A DNA stretch of 34,172 nt from Chloroflexota bacterium. GTDB lineage: Bacteria > Chloroflexota > Limnocylindria > P2-11E. Position numbers and translations under genes: made by a program. Positions 16,987 to 25,495 of the stretch are shown here, piece by piece. The stretch covers positions 1 to 34,172 of the forward strand of contig VBFY01000012.1 of NCBI GenBank assembly GCA_005889405.1, written 5' to 3'. Position 1 is the stretch's first letter. Each line of letters starts with the position of its first letter. The notes under the pieces are model-generated. The model did not search any database. It worked only from the letters and a program-made list of their open reading frames with translations, and was not told the origin of the DNA.

Positions 16987-17269
16987 ACCCCTCCGCCTTC
17001 CCCGTTCGGCTCGATCGCCGATCAAGAACCGTTTGCGAGCAGCGCCTCTCTCAGGAGCCGGACATACGGTAGTCCCGCCGCGCAAGGGGCGGCAATACGA
17101 ATTTGTCACCATGTCCCGTTACAGATTTCGCCGCCTCGACGGAAGGCCCAATCGAGTTCACGCCAGCGGCTCTTTGGTTAGTCACACTGGTCGCCATCGA
17201 AATGGGCCGTGCTTGCGTCATGACGTACGTCGGCGCGCTCTCGGCAGGGGCAGACCGATACTTGAGTCG

Positions 17270-18634
17270 ATGCCCGCTAAACCCAGGACCGCGTTCGTCT
17301 GCCAGAACTGTGGCACGCAATCGCCGAAGTGGGTCGGGCGCTGCCCGTCGTGCGATGGCTGGAACACGCTGATAGAGGAGCGCGTCGTCGCTCCCCCCAA
17401 GGGTCGTGGTATCGCACGGTCGCCGCGCACAGTTGTAGCGCTGAACGAAGTTCCCGCTGACGCCGAGGAGCGCATCCCGACGGGCCTCGGCGAATTCGAT
17501 CGCGTTCTCGGCGGCGGCATCGTCCGCGGCTCGTGCGTGCTCCTCGGCGGCGACCCTGGGATCGGGAAGAGCTCGCTGCTCATGCAAGCGTCATCGTCCC
17601 TGGCCCAGCGCGGCGATGTCCTTTATGTATCGGGCGAGGAGTCCGCGGCGCAGATCAAGCTGCGCGCTCGGCGTTTCGGCATCGAGGGCGGCCGCATCTA
17701 CGTGCTCAGCGAGACCGACCTCGGTACGGTCATCGAGGCGATCCGCCGCCTGCGGCCGATCTTCACGGTGATCGACTCCATCCAGACGATGTCCTCCGAC
17801 GCGATCGGCTCGGCCGCGGGCGGCGTCTCGCAGCTCCGCGAGTGCACGGCGCGTCTCCTCGAGGTCGCGAAGGGCGACGACGTCCCGATCTTTCTCGTCG
17901 GCCACGTCACGAAAGAGGGCGCGGTCGCGGGCCCGCGGGTGCTCGAGCACATCGTCGACGCGGTCCTCTACCTCGAAGGCGAGCGCTTCCACGCCTTCCG
18001 CATCCTGCGCGGGACGAAGAATCGTTTCGGCTCGACCGACGAGGTCGGCGTCTTCGAAATGGGGGAGTCCGGCCTGCGCGAGGTCACCAATCCATCCGAG
18101 GTCTTCCTCGAGGAGCGCAGCCGGGGCGTCGCCGGCAGTGTCGTCGTGCCGACGGTCGAGGGCACGCGTCCGCTGCTCGTCGAAGTGCAGGCGCTCGTGA
18201 CGCCGACGAACTTCGGACTCCCGCGCCGCACCGTGAACGGCGCCGATCCGCAGCGCGTGGCGGTCCTGCTCGCCGTGCTCGCGAAGCGCGCCGGTCTCTC
18301 GCTCGGCACGCACGACGTCTACGTGAATCTTGTCGGCGGCCTCCGCGTGCGCGAGCCCGCGGCGGACCTGGCGCTGGCGGTCGCGCTCGCATCGGCGCTA
18401 CGCGACAGGCCGGCCGATCCGCGCACCGTGTTCGTCGGCGAGCTCGGCCTCGGCGGCGAGCTTCGGCGGGTGCAGCGCGTCGCCGCGCGTCTCAAGGAGG
18501 CGCAGCGGCTCGGCTTCGAGCGCGCCGTCGTGCCGCAGGCGAGTCTGGGCGATCTGAACGGCACTGGCCTCGAGGTGATCGGCGCGCCCACCCTGCGCGA
18601 TGCGCTGATGCGCTCGGGGATCGCCGACTCCTAG
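17270..18634 (+). CDS. radA: DNA repair protein RadA
   Basis: A 454-residue RecA-like branch-migration helicase that processes recombination intermediates. The N-terminal zinc finger is CQNCGTQSPKWVGRCPSC (about 11-28). Walker A is GGDPGIGKSS, with Walker B FTVIDSIQTM. The RadA-specific KNRFG motif is present (GTKNRFGSTDEVGVFEMG). The C-terminal Lon-protease-like domain includes VYVNLVGGLRVREPAADL and FVGELGLGGELRRV. ATG 17270 is chosen because it gives the normal N-terminus just before the zinc finger. The region upstream (16987-17269) is a divergent promoter zone shared with the VWA gene, and no clear promoter boxes were identified in it. Two genes away from clpC in many relatives, it is here separated by the cyclase and the secreted operon. 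Confidence 0.97.
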   Translation: MPAKPRTAFVCQNCGTQSPKWVGRCPSCDGWNTLIEERVVAPPKGRGIARSPRTVVALNEVPADAEERIPTGLGEFDRVLGGGIVRGSCVLLGGDPGIGKSSLLMQASSSLAQRGDVLYVSGEESAAQIKLRARRFGIEGGRIYVLSETDLGTVIEAIRRLRPIFTVIDSIQTMSSDAIGSAAGGVSQLRECTARLLEVAKGDDVPIFLVGHVTKEGAVAGPRVLEHIVDAVLYLEGERFHAFRILRGTKNRFGSTDEVGVFEMGESGLREVTNPSEVFLEERSRGVAGSVVVPTVEGTRPLLVEVQALVTPTNFGLPRRTVNGADPQRVAVLLAVLAKRAGLSLGTHDVYVNLVGGLRVREPAADLALAVALASALRDRPADPRTVFVGELGLGGELRRVQRVAARLKEAQRLGFERAVVPQASLGDLNGTGLEVIGAPTLRDALMRSGIADS

Positions 18635-18761
18635 CACGCGGTCTCTAGACTCGTCTGGTGATCCATCTCATCTCATCCCGGCGCCGCGTCGCCGTCGGCG
18701 GCCACATCTTCATCGGCCGGACGGAGCGCTCGCCGCACTCTCATAGAAAGGAGCGAGCACT

Positions 18762-19838
18762 GTGGCTTTCATCCGTCTCGGAGCAGCACTCCTCGGCTGG
18801 TTCTTCGGTTTCTTCCTCGGCGCTTCACTGCTCGAGGTCAGTCGCGTCACGCCGGTCAGCAACCAGGTCCTCGTCGTCTTTCTTCTCGCGACCGCGTGCG
18901 CGATCCTCGGATGGCTCGGCGCACCGTATGTCACCGTCCTACCCGCGCGCATCATCAAGGCACGGATCCAGGCGGCCTCGGCGGGCGATCTGGTCGGCGG
19001 GGCAGTCGGAGGTGGCGCCGGGCTGATCCTGGCGCTTTTCCTCGCGTTCCCGCTGTCCTTCCTGCCCGACAACGTCGGCCGCTTCGCCCCGATCATCGCC
19101 GCGATCGTGCTCGGAGCGATCGGTGCGGCCGCGGGCACGATCAAGCGCGCGGAGCTTGGTGCGCTCGCGCGTGAGATCCGGCAGGGCCGTCGCGACCGCG
19201 TTGCGGGCACCGAGCGCGCGTTGCTCGACACCTCGGTGATCATCGACGGACGCGTCGCTGACGTCGTCAAGAGCGGCTTCATCCGCGGCACACTCGTCGT
19301 GCCGCGCTTCATCCTCGCGGAGCTGCAATTCTTCGCGGACTCTCCCGATGCCTCGAAGCGCGAGCGCGGACGGCGTGGGCTCGAGATGCTCTCGCGAATG
19401 CAGAAAGAGGCGACCGTGCAGATCGAGCTGCTCGACGCCGATCCGGTGGCGAACGGCGCGGACGGCAAGCTCGTCGCGCTCGCGCGCGAGCTGAGCGTGC
19501 CGATCATGACGAATGACTACGGACTGAACCGCGTCGCCGAGCTGCAGGGCGTCACCGTCCTCAACGTCAACGACCTCGCCAAGGCCGTGCGACCCGTGGT
19601 GCTCCCGTCGGAGGAGATCACCGTGCGCATCACGCAGGAAGGAAAGGAGCCAGGGCAGGGCCTCGGCTACCTCGAGGACGGCACGATGGTCGTCGTCGAG
19701 AACGGCGCGCGCCATGTCAACACCGAGCTCACGGTCACCGTGATGCGCGTCCTCCAGACCGTTGGCGGACGGATGATCTTCGCGCAGCCGAAGGGCGAGA
19801 TCGTCGAGGCGCGCCGCCCGAGGGCCGCAAGCCACTAG
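18762..19838 (+). CDS. PIN-TRAM domain membrane protein (YacL-like)
   Basis: A 358-residue protein with four predicted membrane segments in the first about 130 residues (LGAALLGWFFGFFLGASLL, VLVVFLLATACAILGWLGA, GGGAGLILALFLAFPLSF and APIIAAIVLGAIGAAAG). A cytosolic PIN ribonuclease-like domain begins at ALLDTSVIIDGRVADVV, keeps acidic residues and the MTNDYGLNRVAELQG segment, and is followed by a TRAM (OB-fold) domain with TVRITQEGKEPGQGLGYLEDG. This is the YacL family. It starts at GTG 18762 with AAAGGAG spaced 8 nt upstream. It precedes ispD with a one-base overlap and follows radA, the order known in Bacillus (radA-disA-yacL-ispD-ispF) but without disA. The RNA substrate is unknown. Confidence 0.92.
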   Translation: MAFIRLGAALLGWFFGFFLGASLLEVSRVTPVSNQVLVVFLLATACAILGWLGAPYVTVLPARIIKARIQAASAGDLVGGAVGGGAGLILALFLAFPLSFLPDNVGRFAPIIAAIVLGAIGAAAGTIKRAELGALAREIRQGRRDRVAGTERALLDTSVIIDGRVADVVKSGFIRGTLVVPRFILAELQFFADSPDASKRERGRRGLEMLSRMQKEATVQIELLDADPVANGADGKLVALARELSVPIMTNDYGLNRVAELQGVTVLNVNDLAKAVRPVVLPSEEITVRITQEGKEPGQGLGYLEDGTMVVVENGARHVNTELTVTVMRVLQTVGGRMIFAQPKGEIVEARRPRAASH

Positions 19839-20530
19839 TGCCGGCGGTCCTGGCGATCCTCGCGGCCGGAATCTCGTCGCGCGCCGGCGTCGACAAGGTG
19901 CTCGCCGATCTCGGCGGGCACCCGGTCTTGCTCTGGTCGGTCGCGGCGGGTCAGGTCGCCGGCTGCTTTCGCGAGATCATCGTGGTCGCACCGCCGGCGA
20001 ATCTCGCCGCGGTGCTGGCCGTCACGCAGGGCCGCGGGAGCGTGCGCGTCATCGCCGGCGGTGCGACTCGCACATCGTCGTCGTGGGCTGCCCTCGACGC
20101 CGCAGGCGACGCGGAGATCATCGCGATCCACGATGGCGCGCGCCCCTTCGTCCCCCCGAGCCTCTTCCAGCGCTGCGTCGAGATCGCGCAGCGTGACGGC
20201 TCGGCGATCGCGGGACTGCCACTTGCCGACACGGTCCGTCGCGCCAACGAAGCCGGCGCGGCGCGCGAGGAGATCGAGCGGGAGGGCCTCTGGGCCGCGC
20301 AAACGCCGCAGGTCTTTGGCCGCGGTCTGCTCGAGAAGGCGCGCCTGGCGGCCGGCGATCGGTCGTTCAGCGACGACGCCGCGGCGGTGTTCGCCGCGGG
20401 TCTCTCGGTGAAGATGGTCCCGGGCGAACGCCGCAATCTCAAGATCACGACGCTCGAGGATCTGGGGTACGCGCGCGAGCTCGTCGCGAAGGGCCTCGTG
20501 GGCCTGCCCGCCTGGCAGGTCGCACGATGA
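19838..20530 (+). CDS. ispD: IspD, MEP cytidylyltransferase
   Basis: 2-C-methyl-D-erythritol 4-phosphate cytidylyltransferase, 230 residues, forms CDP-methylerythritol from MEP and CTP in the non-mevalonate isoprenoid pathway. The nucleotide-binding N-terminus AILAAGISSRAGVDK keeps the AAG and a Lys further on, although the usual GxGxRMG is reduced to GISSR. The middle has IHDGARPFV and later LWAAQTPQVF. The C-terminal KITTLEDLGYARELV matches the family end. The start GTG shares a base with the stop of the upstream gene, so translation coupling is likely. The gene ends overlapping ispF by four bases (ATGA). Confidence 0.95.
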   Translation: MPAVLAILAAGISSRAGVDKVLADLGGHPVLLWSVAAGQVAGCFREIIVVAPPANLAAVLAVTQGRGSVRVIAGGATRTSSSWAALDAAGDAEIIAIHDGARPFVPPSLFQRCVEIAQRDGSAIAGLPLADTVRRANEAGAAREEIEREGLWAAQTPQVFGRGLLEKARLAAGDRSFSDDAAAVFAAGLSVKMVPGERRNLKITTLEDLGYARELVAKGLVGLPAWQVAR

Positions 20531-21003
20531 CCGGCCCGCGGGCGGGCATCGGCTACGATATCCATCGTCTCGCGGCGGATCGCCGCCTCGTTCTCGGCGG
20601 TGTTGCGATCGAGCACCCGGCCGGACTCGCTGGTCACTCCGATGGCGACGTCCTACTTCACGCGCTTATGGACGCGCTCCTCGGGGCAGCGAATCTCGGG
20701 GATCTCGGACGGCACTTCCCGAGCGACGATCCGGCCTACGCCGGCGCCAGCAGTCTTGGACTGCTGAAGCGGGTGGGCGCGCTCATCCGCGAGGCTGGTT
20801 TCGCAGTGGCGTCGCTGGACGCAACGGTCATCGCGCAGGCGCCGCGCCTCGTGCCGCACATCGGCGCGATGCGGGACGCCATCGCGGGCGCTCTCGGGAT
20901 CGAGAGCGGACGGGTCAGCGTCAAGGCGACGACGAACGACGGCCTGGGTGTCGTCGGTTCGGGCGAGGCCATCGCGGCCCTCGCGATCGCACTGCTGGAT
21001 TAA
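20527..21003 (+). CDS. ispF: IspF, MECDP synthase
   Basis: 2-C-methyl-D-erythritol 2,4-cyclodiphosphate synthase, 158 residues, a zinc enzyme of the same pathway as ispD. It has the zinc ligands in GIGYDIHRL and in LAGHSDGDVLLHALMDALLG, the substrate loop GRHFPSDDPAY, and the C-terminal VSVKATTNDGLGVVGSGEAI. The length is normal for the trimeric enzyme. It starts within the ATGA overlap with ispD, and cysS begins 23 nt after its stop. Confidence 0.97.
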   Translation: MTGPRAGIGYDIHRLAADRRLVLGGVAIEHPAGLAGHSDGDVLLHALMDALLGAANLGDLGRHFPSDDPAYAGASSLGLLKRVGALIREAGFAVASLDATVIAQAPRLVPHIGAMRDAIAGALGIESGRVSVKATTNDGLGVVGSGEAIAALAIALLD

Positions 21004-21025
21004 TAAGGAGAGAGCCATCACGGTC

Positions 21026-22459
21026 ATGGCCCCGCCGGGCGTCCGGCTCTTCAACAGCGCGAGCCGCCAGGTCGAGCCGTTCGTTCCGCTCGTTCCTGGT
21101 CAGGCTGGGATCTACGACTGCGGCCCGACCGTCTACGACTGGCAGACGATCGGGAATCTCTATCGCTACATCGTGTCGGATGTTCAGCGCCGCACGCTCG
21201 AATACCTCGGCTACCGCGTGAAGGCGGTGATGAACATCACCGACGTCGGTCACATCGTCGGCGACGTCGACGAGGGTGAGGACCGGATGATGCTCGCGGC
21301 GAAGCGCGAGGGTCGGGATCCCGAGACGCTGGCGCATAAGTACACCGAGCAGTTCATGGACGATCGCCGCAAGCTCAACATCCTCGAGCCGCATGTGATG
21401 CCAAAGGCGACCGAGCACGTCCCCGAAATGATCCACCTCATCAAGCGTCTCATCGATACGGGGCACGCGTACGTCGCGGCGGACGGCGTGTATTTCGACA
21501 TCGCGACGTTCCGCGGCTACGGAACGCGCCTCGCCGGCGAGCTCACGCAGGATCTCGTCGCCGGTGCGCGCGTCGACGTGAATCCGAACAAGCGAAATCC
21601 CGCGGACTTCGCCTTGTGGCGAGCGGCGAAGCCGGGCGACCTTCAGGTCTGGGACTCGCCGTGGGGTCGTGGCAATCCGGGATGGCATATCGAGTGCTCC
21701 GCGATGTCGATGAAGTACCTCGGCGAGACCTTCGATATCCACTCCGGCGGCGAGGACAACCTCTTCCCGCACCACGAGTCGGAGATCGCGCAGTCCGAGG
21801 CGGCGACGGGGAAGCCGTTCGTCCGGTACTGGACGCACGTGCGCTTCCTCAAGGTCGACGGTGGCGCGATGCACAAGTCCGCGGGCAACGCGTATCTGTT
21901 GAAGGACCTGGAGTCATGGGGTTTCGAGCCGCTCGCGTTCCGGATGCTCGTGCTCAACAACAAGTACCGGCAACCGCTGGACTTCACGCGCGCCGGGCTC
22001 GCGTCGGCGCAGAACCGGCTGGACCGCTGGCGCGGGATCGTGCGCGACGCGTGGCAGGCGACCGGTGGTACGCCGATCGACGTCTCGCCCGACGATCCGC
22101 GGCGCACCACCTTCGTCGCCTCGCTGACCGATGACCTCAACACGCCGGCCGCGCTCGCGCAGGCGGAGGCGGTCCTCGATCTCGCCGCGACCGGCGATGT
22201 GGCGACGAAGCGCCACGCGCTCGAGGTGCTGTTCGACATGGATCAGGTCCTCGCGCTGTCGCTGCGCGAGCGCGCGAGCGACGCCGATCTGTCGGCTGAA
22301 GAGCGCGCGGCACTCGCGGAGCGTGACGACGCGCGCAAGAAGGGTGACTACAAGCGCTCGGACGAGCTTCGCGCGGAGCTCGAGCGCCGCTACGGGATTC
22401 GCGTGAAAGACACCAAGGACGGCACGCGCTGGGAGCGCGTTCGCCGCAGGGGAGCATGA
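21026..22459 (+). CDS. cysS: Cysteinyl-tRNA synthetase, atypical signatures
   Basis: A 477-residue class I synthetase that charges tRNA-Cys. Zinc ligands are conserved: C32 (DCGPTVYD), C225 (PGWHIECSAMS), H250 and E254 (FPHHESEIAQSEA). DIHSGGEDNLFPH and the C-terminal helical domain with its ARKKGDYKRSDELRAEL segment are typical. Two signatures are unusual. The HIGH box reads T41-I-G-N44 (WQTIGNLYR). The KMSKS loop reads A282-M-H-K-S286, which keeps only the second Lys. The rest (NITDVGH, NPADFALW) is clearly CysRS and not MshC. ATG 21026 is used, with AAGGAGAGAG about 12-20 nt upstream, a long spacing. It overlaps rlmB by 4 bases. In Bacillus, gltX and cysE sit before cysS; both are absent here. 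Confidence 0.9.
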   Translation: MAPPGVRLFNSASRQVEPFVPLVPGQAGIYDCGPTVYDWQTIGNLYRYIVSDVQRRTLEYLGYRVKAVMNITDVGHIVGDVDEGEDRMMLAAKREGRDPETLAHKYTEQFMDDRRKLNILEPHVMPKATEHVPEMIHLIKRLIDTGHAYVAADGVYFDIATFRGYGTRLAGELTQDLVAGARVDVNPNKRNPADFALWRAAKPGDLQVWDSPWGRGNPGWHIECSAMSMKYLGETFDIHSGGEDNLFPHHESEIAQSEAATGKPFVRYWTHVRFLKVDGGAMHKSAGNAYLLKDLESWGFEPLAFRMLVLNNKYRQPLDFTRAGLASAQNRLDRWRGIVRDAWQATGGTPIDVSPDDPRRTTFVASLTDDLNTPAALAQAEAVLDLAATGDVATKRHALEVLFDMDQVLALSLRERASDADLSAEERAALAERDDARKKGDYKRSDELRAELERRYGIRVKDTKDGTRWERVRRRGA

Positions 22460-24039
22460 CCGTGGAAGAGTTCGACAAGCAACCGGAGAACGCCGGCGGC
22501 GCGCCGGACAACGGACCCGCCGATACCGGACGGCCTGAAAGCGGACCGCCGGAGGAGGGCAATCAGCGGCCGATGCAGCCCGGCCCCGGAGCCGCCGGCG
22601 CCGATGAGCTCGCGCGCCGTCGCCGTCGCGGTCGACGCGGACGAGGCGGCGGACAGCGCTTCGGTGCGCCACAGCGAGGACCGCTCCCGCCACGACCGTT
22701 CGCGCCGCGCGGCCCGATGCCTCCGCGTCCGATGGCTCCGCGCGACGATGAGGAGAGCTCTCAGGCGCGCGAGCTCGCGAATTACGAGCGCCGTCAGCAA
22801 GCGCAGCGTCAGCGCACGCAGGGCGGCTGGCGTGGCGGCAACCGCGGCTGGGTGCCGGGTGTCGGAAGTGGCAGTGGCGGCGGCGGTAACTTCTTTGCCG
22901 GCGGAGCACGCGGTCCGCGGCGCGGCCCCGTCGGACAGGCCCAGTACTCCGAAACGATCCGCCGGGCGACGGCGGGTCCACGCACGACCGCCGCGCCGTC
23001 GCACGACGCCGGCGAGCCGATCGCAGGACCGCACGCCGTTCTCGAGGCGATCCGCGCGGGTCGCGTCATCAAGCGTCTCTATGTCTCGAACGAGCGAGGC
23101 ACGCGCACTGGTGCGGTGAACGAGCTTCTGACCGAAGCGCAGGAGCGGCGCATCTTCGTGCGCTATGTCGACAAGCTCGAGGTGCAGCGGCTCTCGCCCA
23201 TCGAGAGTCATCAGGGCGTCGTCGCGATCGTCGAGGGCAAGGCCGGCGTCGAGCTCGACGAACTGCTGCTCCACCTCGACGCAGTCTCGGAGCCCGCCCT
23301 CGTGCTGGTCGTCGACTCCCTGCAAGATCCACAGAACTTCGGTGTGCTGCTGCGCTCCGCGGAGGGCGCCGGTGTCGCAGGTGTCGTCATCCCGCGGCAC
23401 CGCAGCGTTGGTCTCACGCCGGCGGTCGCGAAGACGAGCGCGGGCGCGAGCGAGCATCTCATGATCGCCGACGTCGCGAACCTGCGACAGGCGATCGACG
23501 CGCTCAAGGAGAAGGGCGTCTGGGTCATCGGCGCCGACGAGAGCGGCGACATGCTGTACGACGAGGTCGACTACCGCGGGCCCAGCGCGATCGTGATCGG
23601 TGGCGAAGGCGAGGGCATACGCCGTCTCGTGCTCGAGGGCTGCGACCAGGTCGTGCGCATCCCGATGGCAGGGCACGTCGCGTCGCTCAACGCCGCGGCC
23701 GCCGGCACGGTAATCCTGTACGAGGCGCTCCGCCAGCGACGTCGTGACGCAGCGCCGCCCGACACTCGCACGGCACGTCCGGCCGCCCCGCTGCAGATCC
23801 CCGAGGACGCCACCGACGACCCGGAGTTCGCGGAAGGCGACGAGGACGTCGTCCTCGAGGCGGACGCGCGGACCGTGTCCGCACCGACCGCGGAACCGGA
23901 CGCCATCGTGTCCGTTCCACATCCCGCTGACGACGAGATCATTGAAGAGGGATCGGCCGAAGCGACACCGCCCGCCAAGAAACCCGCGCCAAAGAAACGC
24001 GCGGCTCGCCCCCGCGCGAAGAAGAAGACCGACGACTAG
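22456..24039 (+). CDS. rlmB: RlmB/TrmH-family rRNA methyltransferase, extended
   Basis: A 527-residue SPOUT methyltransferase, RlmB-like (23S Gm2251 2'-O-methyltransferase) by similarity. The N-terminal substrate-binding domain begins at about GEPIAGPHAVLEAIRAGRV (residue 180), and the knotted SPOUT core has DSLQDPQNFGVLLRSAEGAG, IVIGGEGEGIRRLVLEGC and VRIPMAGHVASLNAAAAG. A typical RlmB is about 240-290 residues. Here about 175 extra N-terminal residues are Arg/Gly/Pro-rich and probably disordered (RRRRRGRRGRGGG, RPFAPRGPMPPRP), and about 100 C-terminal residues are acidic then Lys/Ala/Pro-rich (PAKKPAPKKRAARPRAKKK). The start is in the ATGA overlap with cysS. The tails probably aid RNA or ribosome binding, but this is inference. 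Confidence 0.92.
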   Translation: MTVEEFDKQPENAGGAPDNGPADTGRPESGPPEEGNQRPMQPGPGAAGADELARRRRRGRRGRGGGQRFGAPQRGPLPPRPFAPRGPMPPRPMAPRDDEESSQARELANYERRQQAQRQRTQGGWRGGNRGWVPGVGSGSGGGGNFFAGGARGPRRGPVGQAQYSETIRRATAGPRTTAAPSHDAGEPIAGPHAVLEAIRAGRVIKRLYVSNERGTRTGAVNELLTEAQERRIFVRYVDKLEVQRLSPIESHQGVVAIVEGKAGVELDELLLHLDAVSEPALVLVVDSLQDPQNFGVLLRSAEGAGVAGVVIPRHRSVGLTPAVAKTSAGASEHLMIADVANLRQAIDALKEKGVWVIGADESGDMLYDEVDYRGPSAIVIGGEGEGIRRLVLEGCDQVVRIPMAGHVASLNAAAAGTVILYEALRQRRRDAAPPDTRTARPAAPLQIPEDATDDPEFAEGDEDVVLEADARTVSAPTAEPDAIVSVPHPADDEIIEEGSAEATPPAKKPAPKKRAARPRAKKKTDD

Positions 24040-24167
24040 GTAGCATTTGCTCGTCGCGCGATCAAGTGAGACGGCCCTCAGCGCGCGTTCGACCCCCGCC
24101 AGGTACGTAGTATTTACGGCTCACCGAATCGGATGGCGGCGGTTCGCTGGCTTTCTACGCTCGTGGC

Positions 24168-25328
24168 GTGAAGTTTCTCGGAGTAGTCCTCTCGTCGGCC
24201 ATCGCCATTGCCGCGTGCGCCGAGGCTCGGAACTCTGGCCTCGACAGGGAGACAGCGCCCGGCGCGTCGTTGTCGCCCGCAACGCCCGCGGGTACGTCGG
24301 TCAGTCGTGGCTCCGTCGCCGCGTCCACGATCTCGATACCCGGCGGCGCCTGGCGACTCGCGATTGACGCGACGCGCGGCCGGCTCTACGCGGCTGGGGC
24401 GAACACGCTCAGCGCGATCGACACAGCCACACGCGCCGTCCTGGGTACGTTCGCGCTGCCGCGACGAACCACCGGCACGGGTCCAGCGGGCGCCGTCGTC
24501 GTGGATGAGAAGAGCGGGTACGTCTATGTGACGGACTTCGTGGACGACGACGTCTTCGTCGTCGACGGTCCGACGCTCGCCCTGGTCGCAACCGTGCCGG
24601 TCGGGCGAGGTCCTATGGCGCTTGCTTTCGACGAGGCCGCGCACCAGATCTATGTGGCGAACGTCGGCCAGCAGAGCTCGCGAGCGGTCGACGATCGTTC
24701 GGGCTCGGTCTCCGTCATTGACACGAACACGACCAGAACGGTTTCGACGATCGCGCTCGAGGGGCATCCCGTCGCGCTCGCGCTCGATGCGCGTCGTGGA
24801 CTTCTCTACGTGCCCGAGCTACGCGCCGCAGGCGTTGCCGGCGCGCCGTTCACCGCCGTTCTTGATGCGAGAAGCCAGAGCGAAGTGACGACGCTTGCGC
24901 TCCGCGGGGCCACCTCGATCCCGTCGAACGAGGAGATTGCGGTGGACGAAGCGCTCGATGCGGTGTACGCGATCGAACCCGCGTCGAGCTCGAGCTTCCC
25001 AGGCGCGAACATGATCATGCACCTCGACCCAGCTACGAACGAGGTGCGGTTACTCGTCAACCCGCAGGGCTGGACGGCGGTCGCGGTCCGGAGCTCCGGG
25101 CCCGGAGCGCCACGCTTCTATCTCTTCGAGCGTTATGGGGATGGGGCAGGTCGGCTCTGGATCCTGCAGCACCTGGGTGGCCGTGTGGAACAGTTCATCC
25201 GCGTCTCCGTGATGCTGCTCGCTGAGGAGCCGACGGAGATCGTGCCGAATCCGAGGACGAATGAGGTGTATCTCGGATCGCGTGTGGCCTCGCAGGTGCG
25301 CGTCGTGGTGGAACCGGCTTATCCCTAA
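24168..25328 (+). CDS. Beta-propeller (YVTN-type) lipoprotein
   Basis: A 386-residue exported lipoprotein with N-terminus MKFLGVVLSSAIAIAAC, where the cysteine of the lipobox is about residue 17. A low-complexity Ala/Ser/Thr linker follows. The body consists of repeats of about 40 residues such as RLYAAGANTLSAIDTATRA, YVYVTDFVDDDVFVVDG, QIYVANVGQQSS and SVSVIDTNTTRTVSTI, typical of YVTN/NHL-like beta-propellers. It likely lies on the outer face of the cytoplasmic membrane; the ligand is unknown. GTG 24168 is the start that gives the signal peptide; no strong Shine-Dalgarno is seen. It stands alone, with a 128-nt gap after rlmB. Confidence 0.85.
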   Translation: MKFLGVVLSSAIAIAACAEARNSGLDRETAPGASLSPATPAGTSVSRGSVAASTISIPGGAWRLAIDATRGRLYAAGANTLSAIDTATRAVLGTFALPRRTTGTGPAGAVVVDEKSGYVYVTDFVDDDVFVVDGPTLALVATVPVGRGPMALAFDEAAHQIYVANVGQQSSRAVDDRSGSVSVIDTNTTRTVSTIALEGHPVALALDARRGLLYVPELRAAGVAGAPFTAVLDARSQSEVTTLALRGATSIPSNEEIAVDEALDAVYAIEPASSSSFPGANMIMHLDPATNEVRLLVNPQGWTAVAVRSSGPGAPRFYLFERYGDGAGRLWILQHLGGRVEQFIRVSVMLLAEEPTEIVPNPRTNEVYLGSRVASQVRVVVEPAYP

Positions 25329-25422
25329 TACCGTGCCGCGGCTCGCTGCAGCGAGCGTGGGGTCGTCGCCGACAGAAACACCCGTGCTCGCACGGGCGTG
25401 CGAAAATACGAACGAAAACGAC

Positions 25423-25495
25423 GCCGACCTAGCTCAATTGGCAGAGCAGCGGTTTTGTAAACCGCAGGTTCCGGGTTCGATTCCCGGGGTCGGCT
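25423..25495 (+). tRNA. tRNA-Thr (anticodon UGU)
   Basis: Cloverleaf of 73 nt. The acceptor stem GCCGACC pairs with GGTCGGC, with discriminator T. The D arm is GCTC...GAGC. The anticodon stem GCGGT/ACCGC closes the loop TTTGTAA with anticodon TGT. The T arm is CCGGG-TTCGATT-CCCGG. CCA is not encoded. The last base coincides with the end of the minus-strand lipoprotein gene (stop 25495-25497). Confidence 0.96.

Noticed and set aside
16987-17112. Longer N-terminus for the VWA protein
   Set aside because: The signal peptide begins at 16986 with a good RBS; the extension is basic and would bury it.
22390-23922. 510-codon minus-strand ORF over rlmB
   Set aside because: Arg/Ala-rich shadow without domains, covering the conserved SPOUT core on the other strand.
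25381-25396. CCCGTG-CTCG-CACGGG hairpin before tRNA-Thr
   Set aside because: No T tract follows on either strand, and a short GC stem is expected by chance in this base composition.
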